The position numbers were made by a program, and so were the translations under genes. 64,000 nt of DNA from Microtetraspora glauca. Its GTDB lineage: Bacteria; Actinomycetota; Actinomycetes; Streptomycetales; Streptomycetaceae. This document shows positions 34,653 through 43,105 of the stretch, in pieces. Under the pieces are notes generated by a model that ran no database searches, was not told the DNA's origin, and saw only the letters and a program-made list of their open reading frames with translations. Position 1 is the first letter of the stretch; every line of letters begins with the position of its first letter. The stretch covers positions 31,843 to 95,842 of the forward strand of contig JOFO01000025.1 of assembly GCA_000721275.1 (NCBI GenBank). The letters are read 5' to 3'.

Positions 34653-34684
34653 ATCTTAGGTATGTCAAGATAGGTATGTCAAGA
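34653..34684 (-). promoter_or_regulatory. marR promoter with two perfect 14-bp operator repeats
   Basis: On the minus strand TTGACA (34677-34682) and TAAGAT (34653-34658) are spaced 18 bases apart. TAGGTATGTCAAGA is repeated exactly at 34657-34670 and 34671-34684 on the plus strand, overlapping the whole promoter core. The start codon at 34646 falls at the expected transcription start. Confidence 0.75.
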
Positions 34685-34701
34685 TAAGGAATAACGCGCG
34701 A

Positions 34702-34731
34702 CGCCCCGCACCGGAACTCCGGTGCGGGGCG
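34702..34731 (-). terminator. 13-bp perfect hairpin after the FG-GAP gene
   Basis: CGCCCCGCACCGG (34702-34714) pairs with CCGGTGCGGGGCG (34719-34731) around an AACT loop. It lies 31 bases past the stop of the secreted FG-GAP gene. No U tract follows, as usual in this group. Confidence 0.75.
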
Positions 34732-34762
34732 CCCCTCAGCCCGCCGCCGTCGGCGGCGTCGC

Positions 34763-36472
34763 TCAGTACAGGTTGCCGTACGTCTGGAAGCCGTAGCCGA
34801 TCTTCACGCGGGCGCTCACGGCCGCGTCGGTGCCCGTGCCCAGGTAGCGGTACAGGTCGCCCGACGCGGTCGCGCCGAGCAGGTCGGCCCGCCCGTCGCC
34901 GCTGATGTCGCCCGGCGCCACCAGCTTCGCGTACGCGCCCCAGCCGCCGCCGATCAGCAGCCGGCCCGCGAACGGGGCCTTGGCGGAGCCCGTACCCCGG
35001 TACAGGTACAGGTTGCCCGAGCCGTCGCGGGCCACGACGTCCGTACGGCCGTCGCCGGTGTGGTCGCCCGCGCCCAGGATCTGGTTGTACGCGTTCCACC
35101 CGGAGCCGACCCGGACACGGGAGGCGAAGCCCGTACCGGCGCCGTTGCCCTGATACAGGTACAGGACACCCGACCTGTCCCGCGCGAGCAGGTCCGACTT
35201 GCCGTCGCCGGACAGGTCGCCCGGGCCGACGAGCCGGTTGTAGACCCCCCAGCCACCGCCGAAGACGTGCTTGTTGGAGGTGTTGTAGAGGTACCCGTCG
35301 CGGACGAACAGCAGGTCCGGGATCGTGTTGCCGTCCAGCGCGTAGGCCAGCGTGACGTCCGCGCCCGCCCAGCCGCCGTCGGAGCTCAGCTGCTCACGGG
35401 GAGCGAGCTTGCCGTTGTTCAGACCGCGGTGCCAGAACAGGGTCCCGGCCTTGTCCCGCGCCATGAACAGCGTCCTGCCGAGGGACGGGACGTTGCCCGC
35501 CCCGCCGAACTGGTCCACCTTGTTCCAGGCGGTGCCGGTCTGCGCCCGCGCCGTGAACGTCCCGTTGCCGCGCCCGTAGTACGCCCACAGGGTGCCGTTC
35601 AGGTCGCGCGCGAACACGTCGGCGCGGCCGTCGAGGTTGCGGTCGTCGACGGCGACGATCTGGTTGTAGACCTGCCACCCGGTGGCGAGCGCCTTCCGCG
35701 GCTTGAACGGCGCCGACTTGTCGCCGGTGCTGCCGTAGAAGTACACCTGGCCCGCCGGCGTACGGGCCAGCAGGTCGCCCTTGCCGTCGCCGTCGTTGTC
35801 GCCGAGACCCACGACCTGGTCGTAGTCGTCCCAGCCCGGGCCCACCTTCACACGCCCGGCGAAGGGCGCCGACAGCGTCCCGGTCGCCCGGTAGAAGTAC
35901 AGGTCGCCGTTGTGCTGCCGGGCCATGACGTCCGCCCGGCCGTCGCCGTCGACGTCGCCGGGCGAGAACACCTTGTTGTAGACGTTCCAGCCGTACCCGG
36001 TCCACCGCAGCGCGCCCCAGGTGGTCGAGGCGTCCGCGTACAGCCGGAGCGCACCGGTCGCGGACACCGACAGCAGCTCGGGCGAGCCCGAGCCGTTCTG
36101 GTCGCCGATCGGCACGAGGTCGAAGTCGGTGCTCGTGCCGTCGGTCACGAACTCGACGTGCGCCCCGCCCGAGGACGGCGCCACGAACGTGAAGCCGTTC
36201 CGCGTGCGGTGGACCAGGTCGGTCTTGCCGTCACCGGTCACGTCGAAGCGCGGCTTGCCCGCGGCCGTGGCCGCGGCGGTACGAGCCGTGCCGCCGCCCG
36301 GCGACGGCTCGTCGAGCGCCGGCACCGCCGAGGTCTCGGTCAGCGGCCGCCGCAGATCGGGCAGCGGAACGGAGTCGGCGACGGCCGGCGACGCCAGCAG
36401 CATGCCGGAGGAGACGGCGAGCGCGGTGCAGGTGGTGACACGCCGAGCACGCCGGGAAAAAGCGGAACCCAA
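34763..36472 (-). CDS. Secreted FG-GAP/VCBS-repeat beta-propeller protein
   Basis: 569 residues if translation starts at TTG 36472, which follows GGGGGG and gives a good Sec signal (RRARR, hydrophobic core, ASPAVA cleavage site). A longer frame to 36604 has an unlikely N-terminus. The mature protein has about nine repeats of the form GDxxGDGRADVxARxxxGxLYxYxGTG with Ca-binding-like D-x-D-G-D-G loops, as in FG-GAP propellers. Such Streptomyces proteins are exported, and their ligand is unknown. No catalytic domain is attached. Confidence 0.85.
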   Translation of the reverse strand: MGSAFSRRARRVTTCTALAVSSGMLLASPAVADSVPLPDLRRPLTETSAVPALDEPSPGGGTARTAAATAAGKPRFDVTGDGKTDLVHRTRNGFTFVAPSSGGAHVEFVTDGTSTDFDLVPIGDQNGSGSPELLSVSATGALRLYADASTTWGALRWTGYGWNVYNKVFSPGDVDGDGRADVMARQHNGDLYFYRATGTLSAPFAGRVKVGPGWDDYDQVVGLGDNDGDGKGDLLARTPAGQVYFYGSTGDKSAPFKPRKALATGWQVYNQIVAVDDRNLDGRADVFARDLNGTLWAYYGRGNGTFTARAQTGTAWNKVDQFGGAGNVPSLGRTLFMARDKAGTLFWHRGLNNGKLAPREQLSSDGGWAGADVTLAYALDGNTIPDLLFVRDGYLYNTSNKHVFGGGWGVYNRLVGPGDLSGDGKSDLLARDRSGVLYLYQGNGAGTGFASRVRVGSGWNAYNQILGAGDHTGDGRTDVVARDGSGNLYLYRGTGSAKAPFAGRLLIGGGWGAYAKLVAPGDISGDGRADLLGATASGDLYRYLGTGTDAAVSARVKIGYGFQTYGNLY

Positions 36473-36729
36473 AAGATCCCCCCCTGGGGAACGTGGACGA
36501 GGACCGGAAAGAGGGGTCGGCGACACCCCGCACGGCCGCCGGACGACGGGCCCGTGCGGGCGGCGAACACCCCCCCCGGATGTGTAGGCGGAGTGTACGC
36601 ACAAGAACGATCACCCGCACAGGCGCCTCTCTCAGTCCGTCACCTCGGCCGCCTGCCTCACCCTCCGGCTCACCTCCACCTCACGTTCCACCTCCACCTC
36701 ACCTTCCACCTCGCCTCCCGGCTCCCCGT
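36473..36729. other. Intergenic region with CT-rich short repeats
   Basis: This gap lies between the FG-GAP and MDR genes, both minus strand. At about 36665-36715 it contains degenerate CACCTC/CACCTTC repeats. The FG-GAP promoter should be here. No gene is seen. Confidence 0.4.
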
Positions 36730-37782
36730 CTACCTCACCTTGATGATCACCTTGCCGAACGGGCGGGCCGAGGCGTAGTACGCGTACGCCGCCGCCTCCT
36801 CGAACGGGAACACCCGGTCGACGACCGGCCGGAGCCGATGCGCCGCGATCGCGTCGTTCATGGCGACGAACTGGGCGCGGCTGCCGACGGCCAGGGCGCG
36901 GACCGTCGCCGCCACGCCGAACAGCACGCGCGGGTCGATCGGCGGCCAGTCGCCGGAGACCGATCCGACGAAGGCGAGGTGGCCGTCGACGGCGACCGAG
37001 CGCAGCGACTGCTCCAGCGTGCCGGCGGTGTCGACGACGCGGTCGACGCCGCGCCCGCCGGTCAGCTCGCGGACGACCCCGGACCAGTCCGGGGTCTCGC
37101 GGTAGTTGACGACGTGGTCCGCCCCCAGGGCCCGCAGCCGCCGCTCCTTCTCCGCGCGGCCCGTCGTGGCGATCACGCGGGCGCCCAGGAGTCTCGCGAA
37201 CTGGAGCGTGAACAGCGAGACGCCGCCGGAGCCGGTGGCCAGGACGGTCTGGCCGGGCCGGATGCCGCGGCCGTCGCCGGTCAGGGCGTTCCAGGCGGTG
37301 ACGGCGGCGCAGGGGAGCGTCGCCGCCTCGGCGTAGGAGAGGTGGTCGGGGACGTGCACGAGCGCGTCCTCGGGGAGGACCGCCAGCTCGGTCAGCATGC
37401 CGTCGAGCGAACCGCCCAGCTGCGGCAGGTACGCCGGCTCCAGCGGCCCGTCCAGCCAGTGCGGGAACACTCCGGCGGTGACACGGTCACCCGGGCGCAC
37501 CCGCCGGACCCCCGGCCCGACGGCGACGACCTCGCCGGCACCGTCCGAGACCGGGACGACATCCGGCTTCACGGGCAGCACGTACGCGTCCCGCAGCACC
37601 AGGAGCTCGCGGAAGCTGAGCGAGGCGGCGTGGACCGCCACCGCGACCTCTCCGCGCCCGGGCGTGCGCGGTTCGTGGGTACGCAGCGACAGGCGGGCGA
37701 CGGCGGTACGGGGGCCGGCGCCGACACCCGCGCCGGCGGCGGCGCCGAGCACGTACCCGCGCACCTTCGGGGGAAGCGTCAT
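36730..37782 (-). CDS. Zinc-free MDR-family NAD(P)H oxidoreductase (quinone-reductase-like)
   Basis: 350 residues from ATG 37782. The medium-chain dehydrogenase pattern is clear: VSDGAGEVVAVGPGVRRVRPGDRV in the catalytic domain, TLPCAAVTAWNAL, Rossmann motif VLATGSGGVSLFTLQFARLLGARVIATTG, then GADHVVNYRETPDW. The structural zinc Cys cluster is absent, placing it with zinc-free quinone-oxidoreductase-like enzymes. Its upstream neighbour (NTF2-like) ends five bases before the ATG, so they form an operon. Confidence 0.88.
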   Translation of the reverse strand: MTLPPKVRGYVLGAAAGAGVGAGPRTAVARLSLRTHEPRTPGRGEVAVAVHAASLSFRELLVLRDAYVLPVKPDVVPVSDGAGEVVAVGPGVRRVRPGDRVTAGVFPHWLDGPLEPAYLPQLGGSLDGMLTELAVLPEDALVHVPDHLSYAEAATLPCAAVTAWNALTGDGRGIRPGQTVLATGSGGVSLFTLQFARLLGARVIATTGRAEKERRLRALGADHVVNYRETPDWSGVVRELTGGRGVDRVVDTAGTLEQSLRSVAVDGHLAFVGSVSGDWPPIDPRVLFGVAATVRALAVGSRAQFVAMNDAIAAHRLRPVVDRVFPFEEAAAYAYYASARPFGKVIIKVR

Positions 37783-37787
37783 CGCCC

Positions 37788-38240
37788 TCAGCCCTCGATG
37801 AACTGGTAGTCGCTCACGATGCGGCCGTCGGGGCCGAGCACCAGGACCTCCAGCCCGACGCCGACGGCCTCCCCGCCGTCCCTCGGCACCATCTCCCAGC
37901 GGAACTTGACGACGTCGTGGAGCCGGTCGACGTCACCCCGCGACCGGAAGACGTACGTGCCCGGCGCGACGAACTCCTCGTAGGCGCGCGTCACCCGGAA
38001 GTCCAGGGCCTCGTGCCCGCGCGCCTCCAGGACGAGACGGCGGAAGCCCAGCCCCTCCGCGGTCGCCCGCATCTCCTGGGGCGGCTGCAGCACGTGGAGG
38101 GCGTCGGGGGACCACAGGCCGCGGACCGCGGCGCGGCGGCGCTCCGCGTCGGGTTCGTTCCACACGGCGACGTACCGGTCGGTGAGCTGCTGGACGGCGA
38201 AGGTGCTGTCGAAGGTGGTGCTGATATCGACGTCGGTCAT
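37788..38240 (-). CDS. NTF2-like (SnoaL-type) protein
   Basis: 150 residues from ATG 38240. Typical cone-shaped fold pattern: FAVQQLTDRYVAVWNEPDAERRRAAVRGLWSPDALHVLQPP, then YVFRSRGDVDRLHDVVKFRWEMVPRDGG and VLVLGPDGRIVSDYQFIEG. NTF2-like proteins act as small isomerases, hydrolases or ligand carriers. It is the first gene of a two-gene operon with the MDR oxidoreductase and is divergent from an XRE regulator. Confidence 0.85.
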   Translation of the reverse strand: MTDVDISTTFDSTFAVQQLTDRYVAVWNEPDAERRRAAVRGLWSPDALHVLQPPQEMRATAEGLGFRRLVLEARGHEALDFRVTRAYEEFVAPGTYVFRSRGDVDRLHDVVKFRWEMVPRDGGEAVGVGLEVLVLGPDGRIVSDYQFIEG

Positions 38241-38315
38241 GGTCGGGTCGGGTCCCCTCGGTCGTGACGGTCGGCTTGCGGCGACGACCGTGCCGCCATC
38301 GGCCGCCGCCCGGCA

Positions 38316-38331
38316 ATTCCCCACAGGGAAT
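38316..38331. promoter_or_regulatory. Inverted repeat in XRE/NTF2 divergent promoter
   Basis: ATTCCC (38316-38321) and GGGAAT (38326-38331) flank CACA. It lies between the divergent starts (38240 and 38367), 35 bases before the XRE start, and is a candidate operator. Confidence 0.45.
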
Positions 38332-38366
38332 CGCGGAACGGCGGCCGGCCGGGATACACCAGGGGC

Positions 38367-39236
38367 GTGAGCAGCGAATCGACCCGAGGCGGCCTCGCCG
38401 CAGCGATGCGCGAGTGGCGCGCCCGGCGGCGCGTGAGCCAGCTGGAACTGGCCACCCGAGCCGGCACCACCCAGCGGCACATCAGCTTCATCGAGAGCGG
38501 CCGGTCGACCCCCGGCCGGTCCATGATCATCCGGCTGGCCGAGTCCCTGGAGGTGCCGATCCGGGAGCGCAACGCCCTGCTCCTGGCGGCCGGCTTCGCC
38601 CCCGTCTACCCGCGGACCCCCCTCGACGATCCCCGGCTCGAACCCGTCCGCACCGCCCTCGACCGCATCCTGCACGGCCATCTGCCGTACCCGGCGGTGG
38701 TCGTGGACCGTCACGGCGACCTGGTCTCCGCCAACACCGCCTTCCACGTCCTCACCGCCGACGTGGCCCCGCACCTGCTCGCACCACCGGTGAGCGTTCC
38801 CCGGGTCCTGCTCCACCCGCAGGGCCTCGCCCCGCGCATCGTCAACCTCGACGAATGGGCGTGGCACATCATCGACCGCCTCCAGGCGGAGAGCGTACGC
38901 AACCCGGACGACCGGCTCCGGGGCCTCGCCGCCGACCTGACCGCCCTGGCGCCCCCGCGTCCGCGCGAGTCGCCGCACCACCTCGGCTTCGCCGTCCCCC
39001 TGCGCCTCCGGGCACCCGGTCCGGCGGACGACAGGGAGCTGACGCTCATCACCACGCTCACCCACTTCGGCACGGCGATCGACGTGACCGTCGCCGAACT
39101 GAGGCTCGAAGCGTTCCTCCCGGCCGACCAGGCGACCAGCACCCTGCTGGCGGAACTCCTCGCGGCGAACCCAGGGCGCGGAGGCGTTCGGCGGGGGAGC
39201 CCTGCGGGAGGAGCGCGACCGTCGGCTCCCCGCTGA
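38367..39236 (+). CDS. XRE-family regulator with MmyB-like ligand domain
   Basis: 289 residues from GTG 38367. The N-terminal helix-turn-helix (residues about 10-65) reads AMREWRARRRVSQLELATRAGTTQRHISFIESGRSTPGRSMIIRLAESLEVPIRERNALLLAAGFAP. The C-terminal part (YPAVVVDRHGDLVSANTAFHVLTADVAPHLL...) matches the MmyB-like domain common in actinobacterial XRE regulators. It is divergent from the NTF2/MDR operon, which it probably controls. Confidence 0.92.
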   Translation: MSSESTRGGLAAAMREWRARRRVSQLELATRAGTTQRHISFIESGRSTPGRSMIIRLAESLEVPIRERNALLLAAGFAPVYPRTPLDDPRLEPVRTALDRILHGHLPYPAVVVDRHGDLVSANTAFHVLTADVAPHLLAPPVSVPRVLLHPQGLAPRIVNLDEWAWHIIDRLQAESVRNPDDRLRGLAADLTALAPPRPRESPHHLGFAVPLRLRAPGPADDRELTLITTLTHFGTAIDVTVAELRLEAFLPADQATSTLLAELLAANPGRGGVRRGSPAGGARPSAPR

Positions 39237-39246
39237 GGTACGGGCG

Positions 39247-39978
39247 TCACGGCATCGCGTCCGAGACGGACTTGACGCCGCCGTGCGCGGTGAGACCGCC
39301 GTCGACCGGGATGTCCGCGCCGGTGAGGAACGACGAGCCGTCGGAGAGGAGGAAGACCACCAGCGGGGTCACCTCTTCGACCGTGCCCACCCGGCCCAGG
39401 GGCGTCTCACGGAGGTTCGCCTCGCGGAAGGCGGGCGCTGCCGAGGCCGTCATCTCCGTCTCGATGAACCCGGGGTGGATCGTGTTGACCCGGATCCCGC
39501 GCGGCCCGAGCTCCAGGGCCGCGGTCCTCGACAGCCCCCGCAGGGCCCACTTGCTCGTCGTGTACGCCACCGGGTAGTGGGCGGTCAGCGCGGCGGAGGA
39601 ACCGACGTTCACCACGGACGAGCCCGGCGGCATCAGGGGCGCCAGGTGCTGGATGCCCAGGAGCGGACCGTGCACGTTGACGGCGTGGACGCGACTCATG
39701 TCCTCGGCGGTGACCTCGGTCAGCCGGGCCCGCCAGGTGATGCCGGCGTTGTTGACCAGGCCGTGCACCGCCCCGTACGCCTCGCGCAGGTCGGCGGCGA
39801 GCCCGGCCCACTCGTCGGCGCGGGTGACGTCGAGCCGGCGGACGCCTTCTCCGCTGTTCACATCCGTCGCGATGACCGTCGCGCCCTCGCGTTCCAGCGC
39901 CGCCACCTCGGCCGCCCCCTGGCCGCGCGCCGCGCCCGTCACGACGACGACCTTCCCCGCGAGCAGCCCGCCGCTCAC
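39247..39978 (-). CDS. SDR-family oxidoreductase, last gene of the aromatic operon
   Basis: 243 residues from GTG 39978, whose GTGA overlaps the FAH stop (39975-39977). SDR motifs: VVVTGAARGQGAAEVAAL, NNAG, catalytic Ser in VVNVGSSAAL, Y-x-x-x-K in AYTTSKWAL, and PGFIETEM. It is probably a dehydrogenase acting on an alcohol or dihydrodiol intermediate. If translation depends on coupling to the interrupted FAH gene, polarity may reduce its expression. Confidence 0.88.
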   Translation of the reverse strand: MSGGLLAGKVVVVTGAARGQGAAEVAALEREGATVIATDVNSGEGVRRLDVTRADEWAGLAADLREAYGAVHGLVNNAGITWRARLTEVTAEDMSRVHAVNVHGPLLGIQHLAPLMPPGSSVVNVGSSAALTAHYPVAYTTSKWALRGLSRTAALELGPRGIRVNTIHPGFIETEMTASAAPAFREANLRETPLGRVGTVEEVTPLVVFLLSDGSSFLTGADIPVDGGLTAHGGVKSVSDAMP

Positions 39979-40964
39979 GGCCGCTCCCGGTCGCGGCGCC
40001 GTCCCCTGGGCAGCGGGACCGGCTCCGCTCCGGGGACGATCCGGCTGGTGAGGGTCCCGATGCCGGCCACGGTGAGCGTGACGGTGTCGCCCGGCTTCAG
40101 CGGTGGCGGGACCCGCTCGCCGGAGCGGCCCCACAGCTCGGCGAGGCAGCCGCCGTTGCCGCAGGTGCCGGAGCCCAGGACGTCGCCGGCGACGATCCGG
40201 GTGCCGCGCGAGGCGTAGGCGGCCATCTCCTCGAACGTCCAGCTCATGTGGGACAGCAAGTCGCTGCCGACGCGCTAGCCGTTGACCTCGGCGGTGAGGG
40301 CCAGGCGCAGGAAGCCGTCGGCGTCGCGGTACGGCTCCAGCTCGTCGGCGGTCACCAGGTACGGCCCGAGCGTGGTCGCGGTGTCCTTGCCCTTGCACGG
40401 GCCGAGTCCGACCCTCATCTCGGCGGACTGCAGGTCCCGCGCCGACCAGTCGTTGAAGACCGTGTAGCCGACGATGTGGTCCCGGGCCCGCTCCGGGGTG
40501 AGGTCGCGGCCCTCGCGGCCGATGACGGCGGCCACTTCGAGCTCGAAGTCGAGCACCGACGACCCGGGCGGCACGGGCACGTCGTCGTGCGGCCCGAAGA
40601 TCGCGTGCGGGTTGGTGAAGTAGAACGTGGGCGCCTCGTACCACTGCTCGGGCACGCCGGCGGCGCCGTCCACGGAGCGCCGCACGCCCTCCACGTGCTC
40701 CTCGAAGGTGACGAAGTCCCTGACGGAGGCGGGCCGCAGCGGCGGGAGCAGCCGGACCTCGGAGACGTGCGGCCCGGGCGGCCCGTCCAGGGAGGCGGCC
40801 CCGGCGGCGAGCAGGCCGGGCAGGCCGCCGGCGGCGCGGATCAGGTCGGTGAGCCCGGTGACGCCGGGCAGCGGGAACAGGGTGCCGTCGTCGTCGACGA
40901 CGGCGACGCGGCTCAGGTGCGGGTGCGGGTTCTGGTTCCGGTCGGTGAATGAGGCGAAGCGCAT
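39975..40964 (-). pseudogene. Fumarylacetoacetate hydrolase (FAH)-family gene interrupted by an in-frame amber codon
   Basis: From ATG 40964 the frame gives 229 residues with FAH motifs (EEHVEGVRRSVDG, FYFTNPHAIFGPHD, DFELEVAAVIGREGRDL, YTVFNDWSARDLQ, GPCKGKDTATTLGPYLVT, ...LTAEVNG), then TAG at 40275-40277. The same frame continues RVGSDLLSHMSWTFEEMAAYASRGTRIVAGDVLGSGTCGNGGCLAELWG to a normal end at 39975, about 330 codons in all. In relatives Gln often follows NG, so a CAG-to-TAG change is likely. The reading frame is otherwise intact, pointing to a recent mutation, sequencing error or readthrough. Confidence 0.8.
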
Positions 40965-41087
40965 GGTGCGGCGGCTCCCTGGTGGAGGACGGGGGAGTGA
41001 GGGGTGCGGGGCCGGGGCCGGGAGCGCGGCGGCGCGGGTCAGGGCGGGACACCGCCGGCGCGCTCCCGGGGACGGGGCGGCCGGGTC

Positions 41088-42029
41088 CTAGACCGGCGGG
41101 GCGACGAAGCAGCCGCGGTCCGGGTCGTTGAACGACTCCTTCGCGACGAGCTCGTTCATCGGGTTGGCGGTGCCCCACTGGTCGGTGACCTCGGGCCGCG
41201 AGAAGTCGTAGACGTGGGGGTGCCAGGTGTCCTCGTCGAGGTTCTCCAGCTCGGTGGTGTACTCGACGGTGTTGCCGTGCGGGTCGAGGAAGTACGTGAA
41301 GGTGTTGTCGCCGGCCATGTGCCGGCCCGGCCCCCAGATCTTCGTGTGGCCGGCCCGCAGGACCCGGCCCGTGCCGCGCATGTACTCGTCGATGCCGCGC
41401 ATCTCGAAGGAGATGTGGTGCAGCGAGGTGTGCGGGCCCTTCGCCAGCGCCATCGAGTGGTGCTGGCTGCTGATGCGCATGAAGTGCATGACGTCGCCCA
41501 TGCGCGGCGAGCTGAGCGTGTCGGACAGGCGAAAGCCGAGATGCCGCTCGTACCACTCCCGAGTGCGGTCCAGATCGGGGGAGTTGAGGACGACGTGCGA
41601 CAGCTTGACCGGGATCGACTCCTTCTCCTCGATCTTCCGGTGCTCGCGCACCGCCACGTCGGCGGAGACCTCGATCGTGCGGCCGTCGACGTCGAAGAAC
41701 CGGAAGCCGTACCCGCCGCCGGGGGTGTCGACCGTGCCGGGCCGCGAGATCAGCCGCACCCCGCCGGCGAGCAGGTGCTCGGCGAGCGCGTCGACGTCCG
41801 CCGGGGTCGCGGCGCCGTACGAGACGAGATCGAGGCGCTTCTCGTCGGCCTTGCGCAGCCGGACGACGTACTGTTCGGAGCTGCCCTCGGCGGCGAGGAA
41901 GGAGATGCCGGAGTCCTCGGCGACCTTGGTCAGGCCCCAGACGCCGGCGTAGAAGTCGAGCTGCTTGTCGTAGTCGGGCACGGCGAGGTCGACGTGCCGC
42001 AGGTGGGTGAGCAGGCGGGGAGCACTCAT
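41088..42029 (-). CDS. Two-domain extradiol ring-cleavage dioxygenase (VOC type, catechol-2,3-dioxygenase-like)
   Basis: 313 residues from ATG 42029, overlapping the amidohydrolase stop by ATGA. An N-terminal VOC domain (RHVDLAVPDYDKQLDFYAGVWGL) and a catalytic C-terminal domain (LSHVVLNSPDLDRTREWYERHLGF) are present. Fe(II) ligands of type I extradiol enzymes are visible as H in LSHVV, H in LHHISFEM and E in NTVEYTTE. It should open a catechol-type ring next to the hydroxyls, consistent with the FAH enzymes in the operon. Confidence 0.88.
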   Translation of the reverse strand: MSAPRLLTHLRHVDLAVPDYDKQLDFYAGVWGLTKVAEDSGISFLAAEGSSEQYVVRLRKADEKRLDLVSYGAATPADVDALAEHLLAGGVRLISRPGTVDTPGGGYGFRFFDVDGRTIEVSADVAVREHRKIEEKESIPVKLSHVVLNSPDLDRTREWYERHLGFRLSDTLSSPRMGDVMHFMRISSQHHSMALAKGPHTSLHHISFEMRGIDEYMRGTGRVLRAGHTKIWGPGRHMAGDNTFTYFLDPHGNTVEYTTELENLDEDTWHPHVYDFSRPEVTDQWGTANPMNELVAKESFNDPDRGCFVAPPV

Positions 42030-43105
42030 GACGGATGCCTCCTCAGGCGGGGGGAGAGGGGGAGCAGCGCGGCGGCGTTCGCACCGCGCACGGCGTGGAA
42101 GTCGGCCTCGGGCAGGCCCGCCGCGCGCAGCGCGCCGACGGGGTCGTCGGAGCCCATGTCGAAGGGGAAGTCGGAGCCGAGCAGCACCCGGTCGGGGCCC
42201 GCCGCCTCCACCAGCGCCCGCAGCACGGCCGGGTCGTGGACGAGGGAGTCGAAGTACAGACGCTTCAGGTAGCTGCTGGGGAGCTCGGCGCAGCCGGCGG
42301 ACGCGTCGGTCCGGGCCCGCCAGGCGTGGTCGCTGCGCCCGATGTGGGTGGGCAGGTAGCCGCCGCCGTGGGCCGCGACGACCGTCAGGCCGGGGTGCCG
42401 GTCGAGGACGCCGGAGAAGATCAGGTGCGAGAGGGCGACGGCGTTCTCGGTGGGCTGGCCGACGGTGTTGGACAGGTACCAGCGGTCCAGGCGCGCGTCG
42501 AGCGTGCAGCCGAACGGGTGCAGGAACACGATCGCCCCCGTCTCCTCGGCGCGCGCCCACAGCGGCTCGTACGCCGGATCGGACAGCTCGCGGCCGGGTG
42601 CGTGACTGGAGATCTCCACCCCGGCGAGCCCCAGTTCCAGGGCGTGGTCCAGGGCGGGGACGGTCTGCTCCGGGTGCTGGAGCGGGGCGAGTCCCAGCCC
42701 CCGCAGCCGGCTCGGCGCCGCGGCACAGTGCGCGGCGGTCGCCTCGTGGGCCAGCCGCCAGACCTTCTCGGCCGTCTCGGCGTCCGCCCAGGAGTGGTAG
42801 TGGGAAGGGGACGGGCTGACGAGCTGCACGTCGACGCCCTGGGCGTCCATCCGGGCGAGCCGGACGGCGGGGTCGGTCAGCGCCGGGATCCGGTCGCGGA
42901 CCATGGGACCGTTGACGGCGAGCGCGTCGGGCCCGCTGCGGCGGGCGTCGAGCGCCTTTGCCTCGGCGTGCCCGGGCAGGCCGGCGACGAGCGCGTCGAC
43001 CTCGGGCAGCAGGACGTGGGCGTGGACGTCCACGGTGGGCGCGGTCCCGGGCTGTGCGGTCAGCGGCGTGGTCTCGGGCTGCGAGGTCGCGGGCTGTGGG
43101 CTCAC
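42026..43105 (-). CDS. ACMSD-like amidohydrolase/decarboxylase
   Basis: 359 residues from GTG 43105 (GTGA overlap with the FAD enzyme). Metal motif VDVHAHVLLPE near the start, then FLHPFGC, VVAAHGGGYLP, and LLGSDFPFDMG with the conserved Asp. These place it with 2-amino-3-carboxymuconate semialdehyde decarboxylase and related nonoxidative decarboxylases or hydrolases. It may remove CO2 from an aromatic acid or a ring-cleavage product. It is coupled on both sides by 4-base overlaps. Confidence 0.85.
   Translation of the reverse strand: MSPQPATSQPETTPLTAQPGTAPTVDVHAHVLLPEVDALVAGLPGHAEAKALDARRSGPDALAVNGPMVRDRIPALTDPAVRLARMDAQGVDVQLVSPSPSHYHSWADAETAEKVWRLAHEATAAHCAAAPSRLRGLGLAPLQHPEQTVPALDHALELGLAGVEISSHAPGRELSDPAYEPLWARAEETGAIVFLHPFGCTLDARLDRWYLSNTVGQPTENAVALSHLIFSGVLDRHPGLTVVAAHGGGYLPTHIGRSDHAWRARTDASAGCAELPSSYLKRLYFDSLVHDPAVLRALVEAAGPDRVLLGSDFPFDMGSDDPVGALRAAGLPEADFHAVRGANAAALLPLSPRLRRHPS

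Noticed and set aside
36473-36604. N-terminal extension of the FG-GAP protein to the upstream start at 36604
   Set aside because: The extension is Pro/Arg-rich and would bury the signal peptide; the TTG at 36472 has a ribosome site and gives a proper signal.
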